From positions 930,001-994,000 of the forward strand of contig NZ_JACMYH010000001.1 of assembly GCF_014235765.1 (NCBI RefSeq): a DNA stretch of 64,000 bases. Direction: 5' to 3'. This DNA comes from Pseudomonas baltica (lineage in GTDB: Bacteria; Pseudomonadota; Gammaproteobacteria; Pseudomonadales; Pseudomonadaceae). A model generated the notes under the pieces. The model was not told the DNA's origin. It was given only the letters and a program-made list of their open reading frames with translations, and ran no database searches. Made by a program: the position numbers and the translations under genes. Of the stretch, positions 33,145-42,077 are shown piece after piece. The first letter of the stretch is position 1. The number at the start of each line of letters is the position of its first letter.

Positions 33145-34718
33145 CCGGCATCGACAATGTGATGAACCTGGGCGAACTGCTCAACCAGATTGCCCGCCGC
33201 TACCCGGATGCACCGGGGTTCATCCGCGGTGACCAGGTGCACACCTGGCGCAGCATCTCGCAGCGGGTCGACAGCGTCGCCGCCGCACTGCGCGCGCGCG
33301 GGCTGGGCAAGGGCGACAAATTGCTGGTGCATTCGCGCAACAACCTGCCGCTGTTCGAGAGCGCCTGGGTGGCGTTCCGCCTGGGCGCGGTATGGGTACC
33401 GACCAACGTGCGCATCACTCCGCCCGAGGCTGCCTATCTGGGCAGTTCCAGCGGCGCGGTGGCCATGTTCTACGACGACGGCCTGGCTCACTACGTGGAT
33501 GCCGTGCGCGCCGAGTCGCCGGCCCTGGTGCATGTGATCGCCCTTGGCGAACCCCGCGAAGGCGAACTCAGCTACGGGCAGTTGCTGGACGAAGGCGCGC
33601 CGCACGCCAGCGCTTTCCGCCCCGCCGACGTCAACTACCATGACCCGTTGTGGTTCTTCTACACCTCGGGCACCACCGGCCACCCCAAGGCCGGGGTGCT
33701 CACCCACGGGCAGATGGCCTTCGTCATCAACAACCACATCGCCGACCTGATGCCCAGCCTGACCCAGCACTCGCGCTCCCTGGTGCTGGCGCCGTTGTCC
33801 CATGGCGCCGGCATCCATGCGCTGGTCAACGTCGCACGCGGCGCCGCCTGCGTGTTGCCGGCCGGCGATCGACTGGACTGCGACGAAGCCTGGCGCCTGG
33901 TACAGGAACACCGGGTCGACAACCTGTTCACCGTGCCGACCATCGTCAAGATGCTTACCGAAGACCCCGCCGTCGACCGCTACGACCACAGCAGCCTGCG
34001 CCAGGTGATCTATGCCGGCGCGCCGATGTACCGCGCCGACCAATGTCACGCCCTGCGCAAGCTGGGCAAGGTGCTGGTGCAGTATTACGGGCTGGGCGAA
34101 GTCACCGGCAACATCACCGTGCTGCCCGCCGATTGCCACGATGCCGAGGATTCCCCGGCCGCCAAGGTCGGCAGTTGCGGCTATCCGCGCACTGGCATGC
34201 AAGTGGCGATTCTCGACGAGTCGGGCCAGGAACTGGCGACCGGCCAGGACGGCGAGATCTGCGTGCGCGGCCCGGCGGTGTTCAGCGGCTACTACAACAA
34301 CCCGGAGGCCAATGCCAGCTGCTTCAAGCACGGCTGGTTTCACACCGGCGACCTGGGCCATGTCGACGAGCACGGCTACCTGTTCATCACCGGCCGGGCC
34401 TCGGACATGTACATTTCCGGCGGTTCCAACGTCTACCCGCGCGAGGTCGAGGAAGCCCTGCTGACCCACCCTGCTGTCAACGAAGTGGCCGTGCTGGGCA
34501 TGCCGGACGCGAAATGGGGCGAATGCGGCTGCGCGGTGATCGTCACCACCGGCCCGGTCAGTGACGAGCAGTTGCTGGCCCATCTGGAACCGCGCCTGGC
34601 TCGCTACAAATGGCCCAAGCACTTCGTGCGTTGGGACGACATGCCCAAGTCCGGCTACGGCAAGATCGTCAAGAAGCAGATCCGCGCACTGCTGCAGGAA
34701 CGCGAGGAGGTGGCCTGA
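33141..34718 (+). CDS. AMP-forming acyl/aryl-CoA ligase
   Basis: ANL-superfamily ligase of 525 residues that activates a carboxylic acid to its CoA thioester using ATP. P-loop YTSGTTGHPKAGVLTH, the A5-like YYGLGEVTGN, the hinge region GRASDMYISGGSNVYP and the adenylation Lys in PKSGYGKIVKK are all present, so it should be active. Chain length and motif spelling fit medium-chain or aromatic acid ligases; the substrate is not predictable. It overlaps the thiolase (ATGA) and the following PPC gene (TGATG). Confidence 0.9.
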   Translation: MTGIDNVMNLGELLNQIARRYPDAPGFIRGDQVHTWRSISQRVDSVAAALRARGLGKGDKLLVHSRNNLPLFESAWVAFRLGAVWVPTNVRITPPEAAYLGSSSGAVAMFYDDGLAHYVDAVRAESPALVHVIALGEPREGELSYGQLLDEGAPHASAFRPADVNYHDPLWFFYTSGTTGHPKAGVLTHGQMAFVINNHIADLMPSLTQHSRSLVLAPLSHGAGIHALVNVARGAACVLPAGDRLDCDEAWRLVQEHRVDNLFTVPTIVKMLTEDPAVDRYDHSSLRQVIYAGAPMYRADQCHALRKLGKVLVQYYGLGEVTGNITVLPADCHDAEDSPAAKVGSCGYPRTGMQVAILDESGQELATGQDGEICVRGPAVFSGYYNNPEANASCFKHGWFHTGDLGHVDEHGYLFITGRASDMYISGGSNVYPREVEEALLTHPAVNEVAVLGMPDAKWGECGCAVIVTTGPVSDEQLLAHLEPRLARYKWPKHFVRWDDMPKSGYGKIVKKQIRALLQEREEVA

Positions 34719-35269
34719 TGAACCCCCATTTCGAACAGCGCGATGGCGTACGGGTATTCGTCCACGGCGGGCCGGCGCAGCAGCCGCGGCGCCTGGACCG
34801 CAGCGTGGCCCAGGGTGAAGAGTTGCGCATCGTGTTGCCCTTGGCGTGCAACGTTGCCGAAGGCTTGCTGGCCGCCCTGCGCGGGCGCCGCTACGGCAGC
34901 GCGGTGGGGCGCATCCTCTGTGGCGGCGCGGCGCACCTGAGCTACCACCGCATGGTGGTCACCGACAAGGCCGAGCGCCCCTACGACTACGGTGCGCCGG
35001 TGGTACTGGACGGCTACATCACGTTCATCAGCGGCGCCATCACCGTCGGCCGCGATGCGCAGAACATGCCGTTGCTGCATTGCCACGCCGGGTTCCTGGA
35101 CCGCGACGGGCAGCAGCACGGTGGCCATCTGGTGCTCGACAAACTGATTGTGGGCAGCGAAAACCTGGTGATCCGCCTGTGCCTGTTCGATCAGGTCGCC
35201 TATCAGGCACAGCCCGATGCCGAAACCCACTTCAATCTCTTGCACCCGATCGACCAGGAGGCCTCATGA
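34718..35269 (+). CDS. PPC/DUF296 domain protein, metal-site form
   Basis: A soluble protein of 183 residues with a PPC (PCC, DUF296) fold. The diagnostic core reads LLHCHAGFLDRDGQQHGGHLV, in which the HxH and GGHL histidines form the usual zinc site. PPC proteins are trimeric; in bacteria their role is unsettled (some sit with DNA-binding motifs, others in catabolic operons). Here the gene is coupled to a CoA ligase, so a metabolic role, perhaps an accessory hydratase or binding subunit, is more likely than DNA binding. The start shares a TGATG with the ligase stop. Confidence 0.72.
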   Translation: MNPHFEQRDGVRVFVHGGPAQQPRRLDRSVAQGEELRIVLPLACNVAEGLLAALRGRRYGSAVGRILCGGAAHLSYHRMVVTDKAERPYDYGAPVVLDGYITFISGAITVGRDAQNMPLLHCHAGFLDRDGQQHGGHLVLDKLIVGSENLVIRLCLFDQVAYQAQPDAETHFNLLHPIDQEAS

Positions 35270-35676
35270 ACGCCAGCGCCGTACTCGAACCCGACCTGTC
35301 CGCTTCCAGCATCCAGACCGGCCGCCTGGGCCGACTCGTGGTCGCCCGGCTCAAACCCAACGAAGACATCGTTGAAAGCGCCGAAGCGCTGTGCGCCAGC
35401 CACGGGATTGCACTGGCCGTGATTCGTGGCGGGCTGGGCAGCTTGATCGATGCACAGCTGGGCTATCTGGGCCGACACGGCATGAAGATCCTGAACGTGC
35501 CGGGACCGGGAGTGGAGATTCTGAGCATCAGTGGCGAGATCGTCATCGGCGAGAGTCGCCTGCAGGCCGTGGTTGCGGACGCCGACGGCAACATCTTCGC
35601 CGGACGACTGGAGCGCGGCCGCAACCTCTCGTTCATCACCGTCGAGTTGACCCTGCAGGAGTGGCTGCCGGACTGA
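35266..35676 (+). CDS. PPC/DUF296 domain protein, histidine-less paralogue
   Basis: A 136-residue PPC-fold protein (VVARLKPNEDIVESAEALC, IALAVIRGGLGSL, EILSISGEIVIG). At the place of the metal-binding histidines it has AVVADADGNIFAGRL, so the zinc site is lost. It overlaps the preceding PPC gene by 4 bp. Two adjacent paralogues, one with and one without the site, suggest a hetero-oligomer. It is the last gene of the thiolase operon and is followed by a type A REP pair. Confidence 0.75.
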   Translation: MNASAVLEPDLSASSIQTGRLGRLVVARLKPNEDIVESAEALCASHGIALAVIRGGLGSLIDAQLGYLGRHGMKILNVPGPGVEILSISGEIVIGESRLQAVVADADGNIFAGRLERGRNLSFITVELTLQEWLPD

Positions 35677-35698
35677 CGCCCCCCCCCGTGGCCCTCAC

Positions 35699-35785
35699 GT
35701 AGGAGCGGTCAGCGGCCGCGAAAAAGCTATCGCGGTGGATCAGGCCGACCGCGTCAACCTTTCGCGGCCACGGACCGCTCCTACA
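35699..35785 (+). repeat. REP pair, type A (inverted)
   Basis: Arms GTAGGAGCGG to GGCCGCGAA (35699-35722) and TTCGCGGCC to CTCCTACA (35761-35785). It lies between the convergent thiolase operon and the D-lactate dehydrogenase gene. Confidence 0.88.
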
Positions 35786-35817
35786 GGGTCGTGCACAATC
35801 TCGTATTGCCCGCTCTA

Positions 35818-37500
35818 TCATTCCTGCCAGTGGCGACATTTGGACGTCTGGCCGACACCCGGGTTGAACGCGTTGCAAGGGTCCAGCTGCTGGTAGAACG
35901 CCTTGAGCGCCGGCTTGGCCGGGTACAGATGGCCGACGTTGTGCTCTGCCGGGTACTCGGCGCCGCGCTCGTCGAGCAGTGCCCACATGCGATGCTCCAC
36001 CGCCAGGCAATCACTGCCCTTGCGCAGGATGTAGTCCTGATGGAACACGTGGCAGAAGAAATGCCCGTAGTACAGCTTGACGATCATCTGCTGCTCGATG
36101 TCGTCGGGCAGCGTCTCGAACCACTGCCGATCGTTGCGCGCCAGGGCGATGTCCAGGGCCACGATGTCCTCCACCTCGCGGTCATGCACCGCGCGGTAGC
36201 GAACCGCCGCACCGGCAGCGGCAAACCGATGCAGGAAGGCCTTGCTGCCCTCCTCTGCGGTACAGCGGAAGAAGTCTCCCTCGCGCCCGGCGAACAATCC
36301 TTCGAGCAGCTTTTGGGTCGGTGCCACCGAGCCGGCTGACACCTTGAGCATCAGGTAATGCTCGTAACGCTGCCGGAAATCGCGGATGCGTGGTGGCAGG
36401 TGATCGGGGAAGCAGCGCGCGGCGACCTGCAGGACCCGGTCGGCGAGGTTGGCGCGCAGCCAGGGAAAGCGCTTGAGAAAGGTGTCGGCGCGGCTCTTGA
36501 GGGCAAACATCCTGGGCAGGCGCTGCGTCCCCAGGTGATGGATCATCAGGAAGGTGTCCTTGCCGTACTCGGCAGCCACGTCGTAGGCGTCGCGGTGCAT
36601 GTACTCACCGGCAATCGGCAGTTCGTCGAACTGCTCGAGCATGTGCCGGCGAATCTGCGTGAGGTCGGCGGTGTCGTTGCTGCCGATGTAGAACACGGCG
36701 GTGTCGCGCTCGGCGGCGAAGGTGTCCAGGCGCACGGCGAACACCGCCAGCTTGCCGGCACTGCCGCTGGCCTCGTGCAGTCGCTGGTGGTCGGCATTGA
36801 ACCGTGCGGGCGTGGGCGCGTCGACTTCGCGCACATAGGCGGCGTAGCCATGGTCGGAGCCCAGCCCGGCATCGGCCTTGATATCGGTGGCGGTGTAGCG
36901 CTGGGCGTCCAGGTTGCCGAGGATCTGCTCGGGCGTATCGCCCAGTTCGACGCCCAGGTGGTTGACCAGTTGCAAGGTGCCATCGGCGCCGAGCTGGGCG
37001 TACACCGCCATCTGCGTGTAGGCCGGTCCGCGACGCACCAGCGAGCCACCTGAATTGTTGCAGACGCCGCCGAACACCGACGCGCCGATGCACGAGGAAC
37101 CGATCACCGAATGGGGCTCGCGGCCCAAGGGTTTGAGGACCTTCTCCAGCTGATCGAGGGTCGAGCCGGGGAAGCAGATGACCTGACGGCCCTCCTCGAT
37201 CACGTGCACCGTGCGCATGCGCAAGGTACTGATGATGACCACTTCGCGGTCGTAGCCGCCGTCGGGCGTGGAACCACCGGTCAGGCCGGTGTTGGCCGCC
37301 TGCATGATGACGATGACGTCCGCCGCCACGCAGGCCTTGACCACCTGCCACTGCTCCAGCAGCGAGCCGGGGCGGACCACGGCCAGTACGTTGCCGCTGC
37401 CGAAGCGGAAGCCCTGGCGGAAACGTTCGGTCTCGGCCGATTCGGTCAGCACGTGGGTGGCGCCGACGATGCCGCGCAGGGCGCTGATCAACTCGTTCAT
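35818..37500 (-). CDS. dld: Quinone-dependent D-lactate dehydrogenase
   Basis: Peripheral inner-membrane flavoenzyme of 560 residues that oxidises D-lactate to pyruvate and passes electrons to quinone. N-terminal FAD_binding_4 domain with QAANTGLTGGSTPDGGYDRE and GGVCNNSGGSLVRRGPAY; C-terminal Dld membrane-binding domain with HLGTQRLPRMF and FFCHVFHQDYILRKG; the end AEYPAEHNVGHLYPA is typical. Length is close to E. coli Dld (571). The ATG at 37500 overlaps the RidA stop by 4 bp; longer frames run into ridA and are rejected. Confidence 0.92.
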   Translation of the reverse strand: MNELISALRGIVGATHVLTESAETERFRQGFRFGSGNVLAVVRPGSLLEQWQVVKACVAADVIVIMQAANTGLTGGSTPDGGYDREVVIISTLRMRTVHVIEEGRQVICFPGSTLDQLEKVLKPLGREPHSVIGSSCIGASVFGGVCNNSGGSLVRRGPAYTQMAVYAQLGADGTLQLVNHLGVELGDTPEQILGNLDAQRYTATDIKADAGLGSDHGYAAYVREVDAPTPARFNADHQRLHEASGSAGKLAVFAVRLDTFAAERDTAVFYIGSNDTADLTQIRRHMLEQFDELPIAGEYMHRDAYDVAAEYGKDTFLMIHHLGTQRLPRMFALKSRADTFLKRFPWLRANLADRVLQVAARCFPDHLPPRIRDFRQRYEHYLMLKVSAGSVAPTQKLLEGLFAGREGDFFRCTAEEGSKAFLHRFAAAGAAVRYRAVHDREVEDIVALDIALARNDRQWFETLPDDIEQQMIVKLYYGHFFCHVFHQDYILRKGSDCLAVEHRMWALLDERGAEYPAEHNVGHLYPAKPALKAFYQQLDPCNAFNPGVGQTSKCRHWQE

Positions 37501-37913
37501 TGCGGCACCACCGCGACGGCATCGACTTCGATGAGCATGCCGTCCAGGGCCAGGCGCGGCACCGGGATCAACGTGCAGGCAGGGGTCATTTCGTCGCCCC
37601 ACGCCTCGCGCAGGGTGTCGCTCCAGATGGCCAGGCGCTCGTGGTCGTGATCGACCACCAGCACGGTCAGCTTGGCGACATGGCAATAATCGGCACCGAC
37701 CGAGGCCAGTGCGGTGCGCAGGTTGGCCAGGGCCTGCCCGGCCTGCAGCTGGAAGTCCGGGGAGATGCTGCTGTCCAGGCTTTCACCGCCCTGGCCTGCG
37801 ATGAACAGCAACTTGCTGCCAGCGGCGACCTCGGCCACATGGGAGTAGCCATAGGGCGCCGGGTCGAAAAGGCCGGGCGGGTTGCTGAGCGTGAACGGGG
37901 CGAGGTCGGGCAT
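37497..37913 (-). CDS. RidA family protein
   Basis: A 138-residue protein of the RidA/YjgF/UK114 superfamily, which hydrolyses reactive enamine/imine intermediates. Features are the start around LSNPPGLFDPAPYGYSHVAEV, LLFIAGQGG, QALANLRTALASVGADYCHVAKLTVLVVD, and the active-site region PRLALDGMLIEVDAVAVV with the Arg position retained. It is translationally coupled to dld. Why a RidA protein pairs with D-lactate oxidation is not evident; it may remove a toxic keto-acid derivative. Confidence 0.88.
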   Translation of the reverse strand: MPDLAPFTLSNPPGLFDPAPYGYSHVAEVAAGSKLLFIAGQGGESLDSSISPDFQLQAGQALANLRTALASVGADYCHVAKLTVLVVDHDHERLAIWSDTLREAWGDEMTPACTLIPVPRLALDGMLIEVDAVAVVPQ

Positions 37914-37978
37914 GGGCAGGCTCCTGTTGGCTGACAGACCTTACCCTAGCACGGCTGGCCGGGCACATCGCGGCTTCT

Positions 37979-39385
37979 TCAGGCGTCTTTCGGCCATCCT
38001 CCGCCAAGGGCCCGATACAGACGCACACGGTCGATCGCCGCCGCGGTGGCGCTGTCGACCAGCTGGGTTTGCGTGGCCAGCAGCGCGCGCTGTACACCCA
38101 GTACGTTGATGAAGTCGGTGGCGCCCTGGTTGTAGCGGTCGCGGGCAGTGCCCAGGGCCACGGTGTTCTGCCGCACTGCCTCGCCCAGCGCCGCGTGGTG
38201 CTGCTGTTCGGCGGCATAGTCGCTCATGGCATCGTCAACCTCGTGCCAGGCCGCCAGCACCACCCGTTGGTAGTCCAGCGCCGCTTGCTGCTGCTGGTGC
38301 TCGCGCAGCTCGAGGGTGCCGGTCAGTCGCCCGCCCTGGAAGATCGGCAGGTACAGGCTGGGGCCGAACGACCAGCTGCGCGAATCCCAGCCGCCCAGGT
38401 CCGAGCCGGCCAGCGCCTGAAAACCGAAGCTGGCGCCCAGGCTGACCCGCGGATAGAAATCCGCCTTGGCCACGCCGATGGCTGCCGTGGCGCGATGCAG
38501 GGCGGCTTCGCTGCGCTGGATGTCGGGCCGGCGCCGCGCCAGCTCCGAGGGCACCCCCATGGGCACGTCCGGGGCGGGGTTGGGAATGGCCTGCGGGGTG
38601 CGCAGTTCGTCGGCCAGGGCCCGGGGCGGCTCCGCCAGCAAGTAGCTCAGGGCGTTGATCAAGCGGTCCTGTTGCGCCTGCAGCATCGGCAGCGAGGCTT
38701 CGATGGTTGCCACCAGTGCGGCGGCGTTGGCGGTGTCCAGGTTGGTGGTGACACCGTTCTCGTACCGGGTCTGCGTCAGGCGCTGGCTTTGCCGGGCTAT
38801 TTCCAGGTTCTGCCGCGCCACCGCCAGACGTGCCTGCACGCCACGCAGGCGGATGTAGTCGGTGGCGGTGCGCGCCGCGATACTCAAGCCGACCGCATCG
38901 CGCTCGGCCTGGCTGAACCGGACGTCGGCCTCGGCCATCTCCACGCTGCGCTGGACATGGCCCCACAGGTCCACTTCCCAACTGGCGTCGAGCGCCCCGC
39001 TCCACAGTTCGAAAGGCGCCCGGCCGTTCTGGCCGGACGGATCGTTCAACCCCTCGCCACTGTTGCGCTCGCGCTGGTAGCCGCCACGCGCGCTGAGCCC
39101 GGGCAATTGCTGGCTGCCGCTGACCTGGCGCAGGGCCTGGCTTTGCTGCACGCGGTTGCTCGCCGAGCGGATGTCCAGGTTGGCCTTGGCCGCGCGGGTG
39201 ACCAGCGCGGTCAGTTGCGGGTCGCCCAGCTGCTGCCACCAAGCGGCGTCCAGCGCCGCATCGGCGCGCGTCCCGGCGCTGTCCTGCCACTGGGTTGGCA
39301 ACGCTGCCCGAGGACGCTGGAAGTCCGGGCCGACGCTGCAGGCGCCCAGGCTGCTCAAGGCTAGAACCAGCAATGCACGTTTCAT
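37979..39385 (-). CDS. Outer-membrane efflux lipoprotein, NodT/OprM family
   Basis: Trimeric TolC-like exit duct of 468 residues. The signal peptide MKRALLVLALSSLGACSVGP has the lipobox LGAC with Cys16 as lipid anchor. Two OEP repeats follow, with the typical DLDIRSA-like helix start NLDIRSASNRVQQSQA and a long coiled coil. It ends with VRLYRALGGGWPKDA, as in NodT proteins. One base separates it from the upstream adaptor gene, and with the DHA2 pump it forms a tripartite exporter. The ATG at 39385 is set by the signal peptide. Confidence 0.92.
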   Translation of the reverse strand: MKRALLVLALSSLGACSVGPDFQRPRAALPTQWQDSAGTRADAALDAAWWQQLGDPQLTALVTRAAKANLDIRSASNRVQQSQALRQVSGSQQLPGLSARGGYQRERNSGEGLNDPSGQNGRAPFELWSGALDASWEVDLWGHVQRSVEMAEADVRFSQAERDAVGLSIAARTATDYIRLRGVQARLAVARQNLEIARQSQRLTQTRYENGVTTNLDTANAAALVATIEASLPMLQAQQDRLINALSYLLAEPPRALADELRTPQAIPNPAPDVPMGVPSELARRRPDIQRSEAALHRATAAIGVAKADFYPRVSLGASFGFQALAGSDLGGWDSRSWSFGPSLYLPIFQGGRLTGTLELREHQQQQAALDYQRVVLAAWHEVDDAMSDYAAEQQHHAALGEAVRQNTVALGTARDRYNQGATDFINVLGVQRALLATQTQLVDSATAAAIDRVRLYRALGGGWPKDA

Positions 39386-39386
39386 T

Positions 39387-40427
39387 TCAGGGCTCCTGGG
39401 TGGTATCGACCGACGCGACCACCGACAGGCCCACCCGCAGACGGTCAAGGTGCGGTTGGTCGGCCTCGAACACCACCTTAACCGGGATACGCTGCACCAC
39501 CTTGGTGAAGTTGCCGGTAGCGTTGTCCGGGCTGATCGGCGCGAACGACAGGCCGGTGGCCGGTGCCACGCTGTCGATATGGCCGCGGAAAACCTGGTCG
39601 GGAATGCTGTCGACACGAATGTCCACACGCTGCCTGGCGTGCATGTGCGCCAACTGGGTTTCGCGGAAGTTGGCGACCACGAACGCCTGGTGCAGCGGCA
39701 CCAGGGCCAGCAGGGGTCGGCCGGGCGCGACGTAGGCGCCCACACGCACCGAACGCTGGCCGATCATGCCATCGGCGGGTGCCAGAATCTGCGTGTACGA
39801 CAGGTTCAGCTCGGCCTGCTGCAACGCGGAGCGGTCCTTGTCCACTGCTGCCTCGGCCACTTCCAGTTCGGCCTTGAGCACGTCCAGGGTGCGCTGGGCC
39901 GCGACCCGCGAGGCCGCATCGCGGTCGCGAGAGGCTTCCCAGCCCTGCAGTTCGGCCTCGGCCTTCTGCCGCTCTTCCTGGGTGCCGGCGCCGGCCTGGG
40001 ACAGGTTGCGGTAGCGCTGGGCGTTGGCCTGGGCAAACTTCAGCGAAGCGGCAGTGGCACGGGTCGCGGCGCTGGCCTGGTCGATCACGGCCGCCTGACG
40101 CTCGATGCTGGCGCGCAGATTCTTCACCTGTGCCTGTGCGGCACTGACATTGGCGTGGGCGGCCGCGACCGATGCCGCGTAGTCGCGCTCGTCCAGACGC
40201 GCGAGCAACTGCCCGGCCTGGACCGATTGGTTGTCCTGCACCAGCACCTCGGTGACCACTCCGGCCACACGTGGCGCCACCAGCACCGAGTCGGCGCGGA
40301 TGTAGGCATCGTCGGTGCGCTGCACACCATCGCTGTGCAGCACGTGGTAAAGGCCATAGGCCGCGCAGACGAGGATAGCGGCGCCGATGAGGGATACAGC
40401 GGTTCGGTTGTTCATAACGGATTTCAT
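39387..40427 (-). CDS. Membrane fusion protein, EmrA/HlyD type
   Basis: Periplasmic adaptor of 346 residues anchored by one N-terminal helix (AVSLIGAAILVCAAYGLYHVL). Then comes the lipoyl half (RTDDAYIRADSVLVAPRVAG), a long alpha-hairpin (about 85-205), the second lipoyl half (ILAPADGMIGQRSVRVGAYV) and a beta-barrel. The RTDDAYI...PRVAG signature is EmrA-like. The ATG overlaps the pump stop by 4 bp; a second ATG four codons on is possible. Confidence 0.92.
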   Translation of the reverse strand: MKSVMNNRTAVSLIGAAILVCAAYGLYHVLHSDGVQRTDDAYIRADSVLVAPRVAGVVTEVLVQDNQSVQAGQLLARLDERDYAASVAAAHANVSAAQAQVKNLRASIERQAAVIDQASAATRATAASLKFAQANAQRYRNLSQAGAGTQEERQKAEAELQGWEASRDRDAASRVAAQRTLDVLKAELEVAEAAVDKDRSALQQAELNLSYTQILAPADGMIGQRSVRVGAYVAPGRPLLALVPLHQAFVVANFRETQLAHMHARQRVDIRVDSIPDQVFRGHIDSVAPATGLSFAPISPDNATGNFTKVVQRIPVKVVFEADQPHLDRLRVGLSVVASVDTTQEP

Positions 40428-41947
40428 GACGGTACCGGGGGTTGCGGTGGATAGGCGCGTTTGGGCAGGGTTACCAACACCACCAGCAGCACGGCGATGA
40501 AGGCCAGCAGCGCGAGGAACGCGTCGCTGTAGCTGAGCACGAACGCTTGCGCGCGCACGCGACCGGCCATCTCGGCGGCCGGTTCGCCGTAGAGCGGCAT
40601 CAGGCTCTGGTAGCTGTTGCCGAGCTGGTCGAGCAAGGTGTTGGAGTGCAGGTGCTCGCGGGCGGTGACGAAATTCTCGAGCACCACGCCGGCCACCACC
40701 GAAGACAGCCCGCGCAGGGTGTTGACCATGGACGAGGCGAACGGGCCCTCCAGCGGATGAATCACGCCGGTGGCGATCATCAGCAACGGCACCACCACCA
40801 TCGGTTGGCCAAACGTGTGCAAAGCCTGCAACAGATAGAAGTCGTCGCGGATCCACTCGCCGGTGATCTGCGAGCCGCCGAGCAGGGCCAGGGTCAGCAG
40901 GCCGAAACCGGCCGCCATCACGTAGCGCGAATCCACCCAGTTGCGGTTGATGACGAACGCCACCAGTGGCGCGACGAGCAGCTGCGGCAAGGCGATGCAC
41001 AGCGCGGTGGGCATGGTCTGCAGCGGCCGGTAGCCCTGGATGTGGGTCAGGTAGCCTGCCGGAATCGCGCTGCCGGCCATGCCGACGAACAGGAACAGGC
41101 ACAGCGTGGTGATGCCAAAGGCGAAGTTGCGCCGGCCCAGCAACTGCAGCTTGAACAGTGGCAGCGGGTGGAACCACTCGTTGAGCAGGAACAGCGGCAG
41201 GCAGACGCCGGCGCCGATCAGCAGCAAGGCAATCAACGGCGAGTCGAGCCAGTCGAGCCGCTCGCCCTGGGTCAGGCCGATGATCAGCATGCTGATGCCC
41301 GCGGTCCCGAGCAGGGCACCGCGCCAGTCGGCCTGCTTGAAGCGCTCCAGGCGCAAGGGATCCTGGGGCAGGCCATAGGCAATGCAGGCGGCGCCGATGA
41401 GGCACGCTGGAATGATCTGCCAGAACACCATGCGCCAGTCACCGCCCTCGGTCCACAGCGCGGCAAGCGGCATCGCCAGGTTCGGCCCGAAGGTGGCGGT
41501 AAGCGCATAGGCCGACAGCCCGTACAACTTGATGTGCCAAGGCAGAAAACGCAGCGCGGCGGTCATCAGCAGCGGCGGCAGCGCCCCGCCGGCGAGGCCC
41601 TGAAGCACGCGCAACAGCAGCAGGCTTTCCAGATTGGGCGCGAACGGGCACAGTGCGCCGAAACCGGCGAAGGCCACGGTGACCACGATGGCGAAGCGGC
41701 GCAGCGAAAACGTTACCGCCAGCCAGGGCGCCAGCAGCATCGCCGAGACCTCGGCGGCCGCGTAGGCGGAACTGACCCAACTGCCTTCATCGTGGCCGAA
41801 ACCGTAGATGCCCAGCAGGTCGGCCAGGGTAATGTCGGTGACACGGTCATTGATGCCGGACGTCAGCGCGGCGATCAATACGCCGATCAGGCCGAGTGCC
41901 AGGCGCCCGCCGAAAGGGGTCGGGGCTGGGGGTGAAGGTGGGGACAC
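40424..41947 (-). CDS. MFS drug efflux transporter, DHA2/EmrB family
   Basis: Inner-membrane proton-drug antiporter of 507 residues with about 14 helices. Family marks are TLADLLGIYGFGHDEGSWVSSAYAAAE (helix 1-2) and LRVLQGLAGGALPPLL (motif C region). The start is GTG at 41947, with AGGA 7 bp upstream and no better ATG. It is the first gene of an operon with the EmrA-like adaptor and NodT duct, so it exports small toxic organics past both membranes. It is divergent from the IclR regulator across 130 bp with repeated sequences, so repression by that protein is likely. Confidence 0.9.
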   Translation of the reverse strand: MSPPSPPAPTPFGGRLALGLIGVLIAALTSGINDRVTDITLADLLGIYGFGHDEGSWVSSAYAAAEVSAMLLAPWLAVTFSLRRFAIVVTVAFAGFGALCPFAPNLESLLLLRVLQGLAGGALPPLLMTAALRFLPWHIKLYGLSAYALTATFGPNLAMPLAALWTEGGDWRMVFWQIIPACLIGAACIAYGLPQDPLRLERFKQADWRGALLGTAGISMLIIGLTQGERLDWLDSPLIALLLIGAGVCLPLFLLNEWFHPLPLFKLQLLGRRNFAFGITTLCLFLFVGMAGSAIPAGYLTHIQGYRPLQTMPTALCIALPQLLVAPLVAFVINRNWVDSRYVMAAGFGLLTLALLGGSQITGEWIRDDFYLLQALHTFGQPMVVVPLLMIATGVIHPLEGPFASSMVNTLRGLSSVVAGVVLENFVTAREHLHSNTLLDQLGNSYQSLMPLYGEPAAEMAGRVRAQAFVLSYSDAFLALLAFIAVLLVVLVTLPKRAYPPQPPVPS

Positions 41948-41984
41948 GAAGAAATCCTGCTGGCGGCAACCAACGACAGACTGA

Positions 41985-42063
41985 CTGTTGGCTCGGTAAC
42001 CTATTGGCTCGGTAACCTGTTGGCTGGGTCACTATCGCGATACACTGTACCGAACAGCGATAC
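41985..42063. promoter_or_regulatory. Tandem repeats between the efflux operon and iclR-type gene (candidate operator)
   Basis: Three head-to-tail 16-bp units, CTGTTGGCTCGGTAAC (41985-42000), CTATTGGCTCGGTAAC (42001-42016) and CTGTTGGCTGGGTCAC (42017-42032), are followed by two GCGATAC copies 20 bp apart (42037-42043 and 42057-42063). The block lies in the 130-bp divergent promoter region. Same-face spacing of GCGATAC at two helical turns fits a multimeric IclR regulator. Confidence 0.55.
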
Positions 42064-42077
42064 AAAAGGCAAATTCC

